From Colwellia demingiae (lineage in GTDB: Bacteria > Pseudomonadota > Gammaproteobacteria > Enterobacterales > Alteromonadaceae), in the NCBI RefSeq assembly GCF_007954275.1, contig NZ_VOLT01000004.1, forward strand, positions 495,347-559,346: a stretch of DNA of 64,000 nt. Direction: 5' to 3'. Positions 40,497-50,010 of this stretch are shown in pieces. The notes beneath the pieces were generated by a model, which was given only the letters and a program-made list of their open reading frames with translations, made no database searches and was not told the DNA's origin. The position numbers were made by a program, and so were the translations under genes. Positions within the stretch are counted from its first letter, which is position 1. Each line of letters opens with the position of its first letter.

Positions 40497-41843
40497 ATGG
40501 GTGTTTCAAGAGGCGGCTTTAGTTCGCGTTTCGGTTTTATTATGGCGGCGGCAGGCTCTGCTGTCGGCTTAGGTAATATTTGGGGTTTTCCAACCCAAAC
40601 AGCGAGCAATGGTGGTGCTGCTTTTGTACTAGTGTATTTAGTGTTGGCATTTTGTTTAGCTTATCCTGCTTTTATGGCTGAGCTGTTAATTGGCCGATAT
40701 GGTCAGGCAAACGCCGTTAGCAGTATGCAAAAGATTGCACGTAGTACTTGGCAAAAACGTTTTGGTTTTGTTGTTGGCTTTGGCGGTATTATTTGTGCGG
40801 CACTTATTTTAAGTTTTTATAGCATCATCGCAGGTTGGATGATGTCTTATGCCATAGAGCCGCTAGCAAGGTTAGGTGGCTTTACGGGCGCAGCTGACTG
40901 GCTGATAAATCACTCATTAACTCGCAACATACTCTTTACTGCGCTCTTTATGGGACTAACTATTTTTATCATTCGTCGGGGTGTTGAAGAAGGTATTGAA
41001 AAGTGGTCGAAACGCCTTATGCCTATGTTAATAGGTTTATTGATCTTATTGATTATTTACGTCTTTACGCTTGATGGGGCAAGAGAAGGCTTTAATGCTT
41101 ATTTAAATCCTGATATTTCTCGAGTATTTGAACCCGATCTTTTAATAAGTGCTTTAGGACAAGCGTTTTTCTCTTTGTCATTGGGTACCAGTGTGATGAT
41201 TATTTACGGCTCTTATATTGCTAAAAAAGAGAATTTAGTAACGCTTGGTGCACAAGTAACTTTAATTGACGTTTCTATTGCCTTTTTAGCCGGCTTATTA
41301 ATTATTCCTGCAATGTATGTTGCACAAGCACAAGGCGTAGCAATATTCGCAGAAGATGGCAGTCTCATATCAGGTTCAAACTTGGTCTTTACTGTATTGC
41401 CTGCACTTTTTTCTGGTATGGGTTATGTTGGTTTATTCGTTGCTTTTGGTTTTTTTGTTTTAATGTCGATAGCCGCGCTAACCTCGAGTATATCTATGCT
41501 TGAGGGCCCTGTGTCTTTTGTGGTGGAGCGTCATGATACGCCTCGTGAAAAAGCGACAACCTTCATTGGTTTAGGTATTTTAGTACTGAGTATTCTTATC
41601 GTTGTTAATCTGGATTGGATGTTGGACTTTGTTGCTACTTTATCAACTCAATATGGCCAGCCAATTATTGCCATGCTGTGTTGTGTATTTGCTGGTTGGA
41701 TATGGCATAGAAGTGATATTTTATCGGAGATTAAGCAAGGTAATGAATATGTTGAATATGGCCTGTTTTGGAAAATCTGGCCTTGGTACACTAAGTTTGT
41801 TTGTCCAACAGCCATTGGCTTAGTTTTTTGGCATTCATTATAG
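40497..41843 (+). CDS. Sodium-dependent transporter (neurotransmitter:sodium symporter family)
   Basis: Inner-membrane Na+-coupled transporter, probably for an amino acid. The NSS signature GSAVGLGNIWGFPT is at the N-terminus (TM1, sodium and substrate site), followed by PAFMAELLIGRYG. About 11 membrane spans are visible, including FSLSLGTSVMIIYGSYI (TM6 region) and SIAALTSSISMLEGPVSF (TM8, sodium site). 448 aa, the short bacterial type. Substrate cannot be deduced. Confidence 0.93.
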   Translation: MGVSRGGFSSRFGFIMAAAGSAVGLGNIWGFPTQTASNGGAAFVLVYLVLAFCLAYPAFMAELLIGRYGQANAVSSMQKIARSTWQKRFGFVVGFGGIICAALILSFYSIIAGWMMSYAIEPLARLGGFTGAADWLINHSLTRNILFTALFMGLTIFIIRRGVEEGIEKWSKRLMPMLIGLLILLIIYVFTLDGAREGFNAYLNPDISRVFEPDLLISALGQAFFSLSLGTSVMIIYGSYIAKKENLVTLGAQVTLIDVSIAFLAGLLIIPAMYVAQAQGVAIFAEDGSLISGSNLVFTVLPALFSGMGYVGLFVAFGFFVLMSIAALTSSISMLEGPVSFVVERHDTPREKATTFIGLGILVLSILIVVNLDWMLDFVATLSTQYGQPIIAMLCCVFAGWIWHRSDILSEIKQGNEYVEYGLFWKIWPWYTKFVCPTAIGLVFWHSL

Positions 41844-41960
41844 TTATAGCAATAAATTAATCTGTTTGGTATTAGCTACCTGATACGGCCGTGATCTTGG
41901 TACTTTGTTCTTTACTGTAAACAAATCGGAACACGGCATTATTAGTTATTAGTTATCGAA

Positions 41961-42653
41961 TTAAAGCCTTGGCCAGTTTAATTGCCAAGGCTTTTTTATT
42001 GCCGATAATTGTTCAATCACTTCTGTGTTTAAATAGAGTTCACCCTTATTGGGTAGAGAAATAAACTCGAAGCATTCTCCTAAATAGCTAAATTTTAGAG
42101 CAAAAGCATGCAAATAACCCCTGTATGCCTGCGATGTACTGTAATAAAGTGGGTCACCAACAATAGGGGCGCCGATACTTGCTAAAGCAACGCGCAATTG
42201 ATGGGTTTTACCCGAGTGAGGTTTAAGCAGATATAACCGTTGTTTGTTAGGAATGCTAAATGAAAAAAACTGCGTAATAGCGGGGTTTTCCATCGTCCGT
42301 AATAACTTGAACATACCCCGTCGGCTTTTCGCCATGTCACCTTTAATTAAACCCTGCTTTTTACTCGGCTTTTTATCAGCAATGGCAAGGTAATATTTTT
42401 CTATATCGTGATCGTTAAATAGTTGGCCAAAGGATTGAGCACAAGCTAAATTTTTGGCAAAAATAACTAAACCTGATGTCATCTTATCTAACCTATGCAC
42501 TGGGTATAACTCAGCGTTTTTGCTTTGGCTTTGTAACTGTTTTTTCACCAGAGAAAATAGTCCTGAGCCAATGTCACCTTCATCATGAAAGTTTACGCCT
42601 GCTGATTTATCAACAACAATAAAATCATGATGTTCTGCAATAGTTTTATACAT
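41961..42653 (-). CDS. RluA-family pseudouridine synthase (TIGR01621 type)
   Basis: Predicted RNA pseudouridine synthase of 230 aa. The catalytic Asp is in YPVHRLDKMTSGLVIFAK; KPHSGKTHQLRVALASIGAPIVGDPLYY is the second family motif. It lacks an S4 domain. It fits the TIGR01621 RluA-like group, whose RNA target is not established. The start codon is 79 nt upstream of the divergent peptidase start. Confidence 0.88.
   Translation of the reverse strand: MYKTIAEHHDFIVVDKSAGVNFHDEGDIGSGLFSLVKKQLQSQSKNAELYPVHRLDKMTSGLVIFAKNLACAQSFGQLFNDHDIEKYYLAIADKKPSKKQGLIKGDMAKSRRGMFKLLRTMENPAITQFFSFSIPNKQRLYLLKPHSGKTHQLRVALASIGAPIVGDPLYYSTSQAYRGYLHAFALKFSYLGECFEFISLPNKGELYLNTEVIEQLSAIKKPWQLNWPRL
41963..41998 (+). 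terminator. Terminator of the symporter gene, overlapping the 3' end of the pseudouridine synthase gene
   Basis: Stem AAAGCCTTGGC / GCCAAGGCTTT with a 10-nt loop and T tail. It falls inside the last codons of the convergent gene. Confidence 0.8.
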
Positions 42654-42731
42654 TTAAATTTACCGAGTAGTCTCTATGTTTGCTATGATAATTCAAACTA
42701 TTCATTTTTACTCTTTTTACAGGATGTTATT

Positions 42732-45611
42732 TTGCGACAATCTCCTCAAAACCTCTTTCCGGCACAGATAATAAATAAATTTAGAATCACGGCAATAGCT
42801 GCTAGTACAGCATTGTTATTTGCATGTAGTAGCCAAGAAACTATAACGTTACCCACAGGTGTGAGTTTGGTTGAAACGGTTAGCGCTCAGCAAGATACGC
42901 TTAATATTCCTTTTAAAAAGTATAAATTAGCTAATGGCTTAACAGTTATTTTACATAAAGATAATTCAGACCCTCTGGTACATGTTGATGTTACCTATCA
43001 CGTTGGCTCTGCCCGTGAACAATTAGGTAAATCAGGTTTTGCACATTTCTTTGAACATATGATGTTTCAAGGTTCACAAAATGTGGCTGATGAACAACAT
43101 TTTAAAGTGGTGACACAAAGTGGTGGAGACCTCAATGGCACCACTAACTCTGATCGTACTAACTACTTTGAAACAGTACCGAAAAATCAGTTAGAAAAAA
43201 TGTTATGGCTTGAGTCTGATCGTATGGGCTTTTTACTTGAAGCTATTACCCCTGAAAAATTTGAGATACAACGCGCGACGGTAAAAAATGAGCGTGGTCA
43301 GAATGTTGATAATCGCCCTTATGGCCGATTAAATGAAACCGTTAATCAAATGATTTTCCCACGTGAACATCCTTATTCATGGCCAGTTATTGGCTATATG
43401 ACAGATCTAGACCGTGGTACCGTAACTGATTTAAAAGAGTTCTTCTCTCGATGGTATGGTCCAAATAATGCGGTAATTACCATTGGTGGTGACATTGATG
43501 AAGCGCAAACGCTGGCTTGGGTAAATAAATACTTTGGTGAATTAAATGCAGGACCCATTGTAGAAAACATCGCCAAATCGTCAGTGACATTGAGCGAAAA
43601 TCGTTACTACTCTTTTACTGATAATGTCTCTTTACCTTTGCTTTATATTAGCTTCCCTACGGTTTACGGCATGCATGAAGATGAGCCAGCTTTAGATGTA
43701 CTTGCTAATATTTTAGGTAGCGGTCCAACATCATTACTTTATAAAAATCTCGTTAAATCAGGTATTGCTGTGCAAGCAGGCGCTAGCCATCCTTGTCGTG
43801 AACTTGCTTGTCAAATGAGTTTCTATGCGCTGCCAAACCCACAACAAGGTTTGTCATTAGCAAAAATTGAACAAGTAATTAATGATACTTTAGTTGAGTT
43901 TGAAGAGCGTGGTGTTAATGCGGATGATTTATTGAAGACTAAAGTTGGTATCGAAACAGGTACTATTTATGGACTGCAAAGTGTGTCAGGTAAGGTCTCT
44001 AATTTAGCGCATTATCAAACCATGTTAGGGGATGCAAATTACACTGAGCAACAAGTTGCTCGTTATAATAAAGTGACCAAAGCTGATGTTATGCGTGTAT
44101 TCAAAAAATATATTCAAGGTAAAGGCGCAGCAATATTATCGATAGTGCCTCAAGGCCAAGAAGCGTTAGTTGCCAAAGCAAATAACTTTGTTTTACCGGA
44201 CGTCAGTAATCCTGCGAAGCTAGCACAACTTGATACGCCTATTATGAAGAATGCTAGTGATTTTGATCGCAGCGTTATGCCAAGCTCTCCTGCTAACCCA
44301 CAAATTACAGTACCGAGTCTATGGCGTGAAACCTTTGAAAATGGCATTGAAATCATTGCGACTAAAAATAGTGAAACACCGACTATTAGTTTGCTACTAA
44401 GTCTTGATGGCGGAGTATTACTTGATTCTGTGGACAAAGCTGGTTTAGCAAGTTTAACCGCGAGTTTGATGAATGAAGGCACTACTGTTCACAGCAAAGA
44501 AGAGCTATCGAATGAATTAGCTAAATTAGGCAGTAATATTTCTATTGGTGCAGCAGGGCGAAATACTTACATTAAAGTTAATAGCTTAGTTAAAAACTTT
44601 GATGCTACCTTAGCGTTAATGAACGAGATGATGTTTAAACCTGAATTTGCACAAGATGATTTTAATCGCGTTAAAAATCAATTGATTCAAGGATTAGAGC
44701 AAGGTAATAAAGATGCTCGTACGTTAGCTAGCAATGCTTTAAAACAAGTAACTTACGGCAAGGATAATCGTTTTGGTTTAGCTGATAGCGGCACTATTGC
44801 TACCGTATCTGCGATAACACTGGATGATATTAAAGGTTTTTACCAAGCATATTTCTCGCCAGCTAAAGCAAGTTTAGTTGTAGTTGGTGACATCGATAAA
44901 GCTGAATTATTAACGAAACTTGCTTCATTAAGCACTTGGCAAGGTAAAAATTATACGATTAACGGAGATTATAAGTTCCCTGAGGTAACACCTAATAAGC
45001 TGTATTTTGTTGATTTACCTAATGCCAGCCAATCAGTGATAAAGCTATCACGTAGAGCGATGACTTATGATGCAACGGGTGAACATTTTGAAGCGACGTT
45101 AATGAATTACCCATTAGGCAGTGCGTTTAATAGCCGTATTAATTTAAATTTACGTGAAGATAAAGGTTATACCTATGGCGCATCAAGCTACTTTTCTGCA
45201 GGTAAAACTTTAGGTCGTTTTAGTGCAGGTGCGAGTGTTAAAAAAGAGCATACTTATGATGCTATGGTTGAAATTGAGCAGGAATTAAAAAATTACCAGC
45301 AAAATGGCTTAACAGAAAGTGAAGTGACTTTTATGCGCCAAGCTATTTCGCAAAATGAAGCATTAAGCTTTGAAACACCAGGCCAAAAAAGTGGTTTTTT
45401 AAGACAATTGTTACAGTTCAATCTACCTGTTAATTATGGAGAAGAACAAAGCAGTATAATAAACAGCATAAGTATTGAGCAGTTAAATGCTATAGCGGCA
45501 CAAGAATTATCAAAACCTATGCAATGGATTGTAGTAGGGGACGGTCAAGTAGTTAAGCCACAACTTCAAAAGCTTGATATCGAAGTTGTTGATCTCGAAC
45601 TAGCTAAATAA
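42732..45611 (+). CDS. M16-family zinc metallopeptidase lipoprotein
   Basis: Large insulinase/pitrilysin-type peptidase with two M16 halves, about 959 aa. The active half has the inverted zinc motif HFFEH (in FAHFFEHMMFQGS) with the downstream ENERGQ-like KNERGQNVDNRPYG helix; the C-terminal half lacks the motif and has the conserved RINLNLREDKGYTYGASSYF. A lipobox LLFACSS follows an Ile/Ala-rich signal stretch, so the protein is probably a periplasmic lipoprotein. The frame is open from 42627, but AGGA at 42721-42724 supports TTG 42732 as start; the upstream ATG lies inside the divergent gene. Confidence 0.9.
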   Translation: MRQSPQNLFPAQIINKFRITAIAASTALLFACSSQETITLPTGVSLVETVSAQQDTLNIPFKKYKLANGLTVILHKDNSDPLVHVDVTYHVGSAREQLGKSGFAHFFEHMMFQGSQNVADEQHFKVVTQSGGDLNGTTNSDRTNYFETVPKNQLEKMLWLESDRMGFLLEAITPEKFEIQRATVKNERGQNVDNRPYGRLNETVNQMIFPREHPYSWPVIGYMTDLDRGTVTDLKEFFSRWYGPNNAVITIGGDIDEAQTLAWVNKYFGELNAGPIVENIAKSSVTLSENRYYSFTDNVSLPLLYISFPTVYGMHEDEPALDVLANILGSGPTSLLYKNLVKSGIAVQAGASHPCRELACQMSFYALPNPQQGLSLAKIEQVINDTLVEFEERGVNADDLLKTKVGIETGTIYGLQSVSGKVSNLAHYQTMLGDANYTEQQVARYNKVTKADVMRVFKKYIQGKGAAILSIVPQGQEALVAKANNFVLPDVSNPAKLAQLDTPIMKNASDFDRSVMPSSPANPQITVPSLWRETFENGIEIIATKNSETPTISLLLSLDGGVLLDSVDKAGLASLTASLMNEGTTVHSKEELSNELAKLGSNISIGAAGRNTYIKVNSLVKNFDATLALMNEMMFKPEFAQDDFNRVKNQLIQGLEQGNKDARTLASNALKQVTYGKDNRFGLADSGTIATVSAITLDDIKGFYQAYFSPAKASLVVVGDIDKAELLTKLASLSTWQGKNYTINGDYKFPEVTPNKLYFVDLPNASQSVIKLSRRAMTYDATGEHFEATLMNYPLGSAFNSRINLNLREDKGYTYGASSYFSAGKTLGRFSAGASVKKEHTYDAMVEIEQELKNYQQNGLTESEVTFMRQAISQNEALSFETPGQKSGFLRQLLQFNLPVNYGEEQSSIINSISIEQLNAIAAQELSKPMQWIVVGDGQVVKPQLQKLDIEVVDLELAK

Positions 45612-45778
45612 ACTATTTGGTAAATAAAAATAGTTAAGTATTGAAAAATACCAACAGACCCCTTATTTATATGATTATCTATAAGGGGAGGCTTTTTACC
45701 CTTTTCTCGCTAAATACTAAATTAAACTAAGCTAAACTGAGATAATAGTTAGGCTGATTAGTATATATAGGAATTATT

Positions 45779-47368
45779 TTGACACTATCATTAACTGATT
45801 ATATTGGCGCTTTTAGCCAAAATAAAAACTTGGCTGCCGTTGCCGGTATTGGGCGCGGTATAGAGCGAGAAGCCTTGAGAATATTACCAGAAGGTAAGTT
45901 ATCGGAGCATGGTCATTATCATCAACTTGGTTCCGCGCTCACGCATGGACAGATAACTACTGATTACTCAGAAACTCTGCTCGAATTCATTACTCCGGTT
46001 AGTTTTTCTCCAGAGCAAGCTATTGCTCAACTTCAAGATATTCAAAAATATACTTTTGCTAATATTGAAGGTGAACTGCTGTGGCCAATGAGCATGCCTT
46101 GCTTTGTTGATGATGCTGAAAAGATACCTTTAGCGCAATATGGCAGTTCAAATATAGGTACTATGAAGACTGTTTATCGCCAAGGTCTGAAAAATAGATA
46201 TGGCTCAATGATGCAAGTCATTTCAGGCATACATTTTAACTTGTCGTTCTCTCAAGACTTTTGGCAAGTGCAACAAAATCTGCATCAGTCGTCCGGTGAA
46301 AAGTCGTTACCTCTTGATGACTTTATTTCTGAACGCTACTTTTCCATCCTAAGAAATTACAAACGATTTTGTTGGTTAATTCCTTACTTATACGGAAGCT
46401 CTCCAGCAATCTGTGGATCTTTTTTACAAGGTAAAGAACATAAGTTGCCTTTTAAACAATCTCCATTTGGTGCGCTTTACCTTGAGCATGCCACCTCGTT
46501 GCGTATGAGTGACTTAGGCTATACCAGCTCAGAGCAATCAGCACTGAAAATTTGTTATAACAATTTAGCTGATTATGTTGATGGTGTTCAACAGGCTATA
46601 AAACTGAAATCTAACGACTTCGCCAGTCTTGGCATAAAGGTTGATGGTCAGTATCAACAACTTAACGATAACGTGCTACAAATTGAAAATGAGCTGTATG
46701 CACCTATTCGCCCTAAACGAGTAGCCAAGCCAGGTGAAAAGCCCTCAGATGCTTTAGGAGAGCGCGGTGTTGAATATATTGAAGTGAGAGCGCTTGATGT
46801 AAATCCTTTTTCAGATACAGGCATTAGCCTTGAGCAAGTTCATTTCTTAGATATCTTTATTACTTTCTGTGCTTTTATTGATAATAAAGAGTTTGATTGT
46901 ACGCGCCAGAAACTCCATGAAGATAACATGAATGCTGTGGTTCTTCGTGGTCGAGATCCTGAATTATTACTTAGCGATGCTAATTGTTGCGGTGAAGTTA
47001 CGCTTAAATCGGTTCCTGAGTGGGGCAATGAATTATTTGAGCAGATGAAGCAAGTGGCACAACTGTTAGATAAATCATACCAAACAAGTAAATACAGTGA
47101 AGCTATTGTTCGTGAGCAAGCTAAAATTAATGATTCAAGCTTAACGCCTTCCGCAAAATTGTTATCGATTATTCAAGAGCAATCTTTATCGCAGTTTGCT
47201 TTAGATAAAGCGAGTGAATATCAACGAGAAGCTAAAGTGCGTGATTATCAATCCTATGATCAAGCATTCTTTGATCAAAGCGTACCTGACTCTCATAAAG
47301 CCCAAGCAGAAATTGAAGCAGGTGACGAACTAAATTTTGATGACTTCCTGTCAGATTATTTCGCATAA
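45779..47368 (+). CDS. gshA: Glutamate-cysteine ligase
   Basis: First, rate-limiting step of glutathione synthesis. Class I (E. coli type) marks are GRGIEREALRI near the N-terminus, LGSALTHGQITTDYSETLLEFITP, MQVISGIHFNLSFS, GERGVEYIEVRALDVNPFSDTGI and NNKEFDCTR-like IDNKEFDC. 529 aa. Starts at TTG 45779 with AGGAA at 45769-45773. No terminator with a T tract on the plus strand follows; the first hairpin downstream (47441-47459) faces the minus strand. Confidence 0.95.
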   Translation: MTLSLTDYIGAFSQNKNLAAVAGIGRGIEREALRILPEGKLSEHGHYHQLGSALTHGQITTDYSETLLEFITPVSFSPEQAIAQLQDIQKYTFANIEGELLWPMSMPCFVDDAEKIPLAQYGSSNIGTMKTVYRQGLKNRYGSMMQVISGIHFNLSFSQDFWQVQQNLHQSSGEKSLPLDDFISERYFSILRNYKRFCWLIPYLYGSSPAICGSFLQGKEHKLPFKQSPFGALYLEHATSLRMSDLGYTSSEQSALKICYNNLADYVDGVQQAIKLKSNDFASLGIKVDGQYQQLNDNVLQIENELYAPIRPKRVAKPGEKPSDALGERGVEYIEVRALDVNPFSDTGISLEQVHFLDIFITFCAFIDNKEFDCTRQKLHEDNMNAVVLRGRDPELLLSDANCCGEVTLKSVPEWGNELFEQMKQVAQLLDKSYQTSKYSEAIVREQAKINDSSLTPSAKLLSIIQEQSLSQFALDKASEYQREAKVRDYQSYDQAFFDQSVPDSHKAQAEIEAGDELNFDDFLSDYFA

Positions 47369-47433
47369 AACAGGCTGGAATATATTTGCTTCAATTATTG
47401 AGAGAAAAATAGAAAAAACAGAATAATAACTAT

Positions 47434-47459
47434 AAAAAAAGCGCGTCAAGATGACGCGC
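47434..47459 (-). terminator. Minus-strand terminator-like hairpin downstream of gshA
   Basis: GCGCGTCA / TGACGCGC with a 3-nt loop, followed on the minus strand by T7. It would stop transcripts coming from the repeat array before they run antisense into gshA. Confidence 0.6.
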
Positions 47460-47650
47460 CGGTTATTTAAGCAAACAAAACTTAAATCAAATGAAAGCAA
47501 TCCAGGGAAGAATGTTTCATTAAATAAGAGGACGAAATCATAGATAAGTTCATTTTATTTAAAATATTTTCATTCCCATATATTTCCTGCCAAAAAATCC
47601 CTTTATATTGAATAGCTAATCAGCCTTTTTCTTGAAAAGAAATTTATTTT

Positions 47651-47684
47651 GACGCTAACAAAAAGCTATCTTTTTGTTAGCGTC
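47651..47684. other. Perfect 15-bp hairpin
   Basis: GACGCTAACAAAAAG pairs with CTTTTTGTTAGCGTC around CTAT. No T tract follows on either strand, so it is not a standard terminator. It lies between gshA and the tandem array. Confidence 0.6.
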
Positions 47685-47730
47685 ATCGGTTAGTTAAAAC
47701 ATAGCTGTTATTGATTCATTTATTTTAAGC

Positions 47731-48934
47731 AAAAAAAAGCGCCCAACTAAAAATAGAGGGCGCATAAAACATGAAACATTACTAATAACTAAGGGAATAA
47801 CATAACTGTTAAGTAAGAGTGCTGTTTTGTTATTTAGTTCAAATTATTTTAAATCTTTTTATTATCCTTTTTTAAATCGCATAATAAAGCCCTAGCTACC
47901 TATCCAAATATGAAATCATATACAGTGATTGAAAGCCTATTTAGTATCAAATGTTAGGTAAAAATAAGCGTTCAATTACTTATGTTAGATAGTAGAGCGC
48001 TTAAAGCATGAACCATCACTCATAGAGAGTGGAATAACATTGCTGTTATTTAGATATACTGAATTTTAGGCAAAAAAAAGCGCCCAACTACTTATGTTAG
48101 ATAGGAGAGCGCTTAAAGCATGAACCATCACTCATAGAGAGTGGAATAACATTACTGTTATTTAGACATACTGAATTTTAGGCAAAAAAAAGCGCTCCCA
48201 GCTAAAAATAGATAACGCTTAAAGCATGAACCATCACTCATAGAGAGTGGAATAACATTACTGTTATTTAGACATACTGAATTTTAGGCAAAAAAAAGCG
48301 CCCAACTAAAAATAGAGAGCGCATAAAACATGAAACACTAAGGGAATAACATAACTATTAAGTAAGAGTACTGTTTTGTTGTTTAGTTCAATTTGTTTTA
48401 ACTTTTTTTAATATTCTTCTCAAAATCGCATGACAGACTCTGTAGCTATCCGAACGCGGTATAAAATATAGTTATTAAAAGCATATTGGGTATCAAATTT
48501 TAAGTTAATAAAACACGCCCAACTAAAAGTAGATAGCGCTTAAAGCATGAACCATCACTCATAGAGAGTGGAATAACATTACTGTTATTTAGACGTACTT
48601 AATTTTGGGCAAAAAAAAGTTTCCAATAATTAAAAGCGGGCGCATAAAACATGAAACTTCACTCATAGAGAGTGGAATAACATTACTGTTAATTAGACAT
48701 ACTGAATTTTAGGCAAAAAAAGCGCCCAACTACTTATGCTAGATAGGAGAGCGCATAAAGCATGAACCATCACTAATAGAGAGTGGAATAACATTGCTGT
48801 TATTTAGACATACTGAATTTTAGGCAAAAAAAAGCGCCCAACTAAAAATAGAGAGCGCATAAAACATGAAACACTAAGGGAATAACATAACTGTTAAATA
48901 AGAGTGCAGTTCTCTTGTTTAGTTCAAATTATTT
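47731..48934. repeat. Nine-unit imperfect tandem repeat array with minus-strand terminator-like hairpins
   Basis: Unit starts are 47731, 47960, 48072, 48184, 48290, 48507, 48611, 48715 and 48826. Short units (A, 104-112 bp) contain CATGAACCATCACTCATAG then GAGTGGAATAACATTACTG, and end ACTGAATTTTAGGC. Long units (B, 217-229 bp; the last is cut to about 109) contain GGGAATAACATAACTRTTAA and end differently. The order is B-A-A-A-B-A-A-A-B. Most units open with A7-8 then AGCGCCCAACTA...GAGCGC; read on the minus strand this is a GC hairpin followed by T7-8, i.e. an intrinsic terminator at the end of most units. B units also share TTGAAC with a TCTTAY 18 nt later on the minus strand, a weak promoter candidate. 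No reading frame of useful length exists. Confidence 0.75.
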
Positions 48935-49024
48935 TCAATAAATTTAAATTATTCTTTAAATTTAATTAAACTGATAATTTTATTAGCTAAAACTGCCATT
49001 AATTATCTATTTCTGTCATTATAA

Positions 49025-49675
49025 ATGACAAATTATAATAACCGTTATTTGTTTATGTCTTCATGTAAAACAGTACTGTTAACAGCAGCAAGCGTCTTAT
49101 TACTAGCAAGTTGTGCAACCCCACCACCGAAAAATCCTGAAAATATATGTGAAATTTTTCGCGAACACAGTGATTGGTATTTTGCTGCCAAAGATACCCG
49201 TGAACGCTGGGGCGTACCTATTCATGTTCCTATGAGCATGATGTATCAAGAGAGTTCTTTTCGTCATGATGCAAAGCCTCCTATGGACTATCTCTTTGGC
49301 TTTATACCTTGGGGGAGGGTAAGTACTGCATATGGCTACTCACAAGCAAAAACGATGACCTGGAAAGACTATATTAGGGAAACAGGTAATTCAGGGGCTG
49401 ATCGTGATGACTTTGATGATGCAATAGACTTTATGGGCTGGTTTATTTTTAAAACCCAAAAGGTAAATGGCGTATCAAAGTGGGACGCATATAACCAGTA
49501 TTTAAATTATCATGAAGGTTGGGGTGGTTTTAAGCATAAAAGCTATAAAAAGAAGCCTTGGTTGGTGAAAGTGTCGAGAAAAGTAGACAATCGCGCTCGA
49601 CGTTATAGCAGTCAATTAAAAAGTTGTGAAAAAGACTTAGATCATGGTTGGTTATGGCGATTATTTTTCGCTTAA
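49025..49675 (+). CDS. Lipoprotein with transglycosylase-like (SLT) domain
   Basis: Predicted outer- or inner-membrane lipoprotein of 216 aa. The lipobox LLLASCATPP follows a hydrophobic signal (VLLTAASVLLLASC). The mature part contains VPMSMMYQESSFRHDAKPP, which matches the catalytic-Glu region of SLT-type lytic transglycosylases (ESSF), then GYSQAKTMTWKDY and YLNYHEGWGGF. Enzyme activity is inferred from this pattern only. ATG 49025 or ATG 49055 could be the start; neither has a good ribosome site and both keep the lipobox. Confidence 0.78.
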   Translation: MTNYNNRYLFMSSCKTVLLTAASVLLLASCATPPPKNPENICEIFREHSDWYFAAKDTRERWGVPIHVPMSMMYQESSFRHDAKPPMDYLFGFIPWGRVSTAYGYSQAKTMTWKDYIRETGNSGADRDDFDDAIDFMGWFIFKTQKVNGVSKWDAYNQYLNYHEGWGGFKHKSYKKKPWLVKVSRKVDNRARRYSSQLKSCEKDLDHGWLWRLFFA

Positions 49676-50010
49676 GCCGGACAATAATATGAAAACTAGA
49701 ATGGCACTATTTAGTCAGTTAATCTATGTGTTTAATAATGCGACAAGCGCATAAAGCTTGCCAATTTGTTAATTTTACAATAAAAATCCGTTAAGGCTAG
49801 GTGCGATAACCGCTCCAAGAATAGCTAGTATTATCATTAAAAAATCAGAAAAAAAAGTATGATTTTTTGTTAAATAATTGTTGAAATAGCAAAATGCTGC
49901 TGCTGATAGGGTTGGCTATTGTTATCCACAGAAATTGTGGAAAGCTATTGAGGATTATCGAAACCCTCATTCTGTGGATAACTTTGTGATTAACTTTTAT
50001 TTTGCTCTAA
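49676..50010. other. Intergenic region between the SLT lipoprotein and CorB genes
   Basis: 335 bp without a gene. It holds the paired DnaA-box inverted repeat at 49921-49982, listed separately. No intrinsic terminator with a T tract is visible for either convergent gene. Confidence 0.4.
49921..49982. promoter_or_regulatory. Two perfect DnaA boxes in inverted orientation
   Basis: TTATCCACA (49922-49930) and its complement TGTGGATAA (49974-49982) are exact DnaA-box consensus 9-mers. They sit in a longer 13-bp inverted repeat, GTTATCCACAGAA (49921-49933) / TTCTGTGGATAAC (49970-49982). A third weaker TTGTGGAAA lies inside. The pair could bind DnaA, or act as a stem in RNA. Confidence 0.5.

Noticed and set aside
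47731..48934. Possible CRISPR array
   Set aside because: Units are 104-229 bp, adjacent, imperfect along their whole length, with no short identical repeats separated by unique spacers and no cas genes.
47731..48934. CsrB/CsrC-like RNA that would pair with the BarA system in this window
   Set aside because: GGA triplets occur, but they are not in the loops of the visible hairpins and the spacing is unlike CsrB.
49921..49982. Chromosomal origin of replication
   Set aside because: Only two DnaA boxes, no AT-rich unwinding cluster with many boxes, and no dnaA, dnaN, gidA or mioC nearby.
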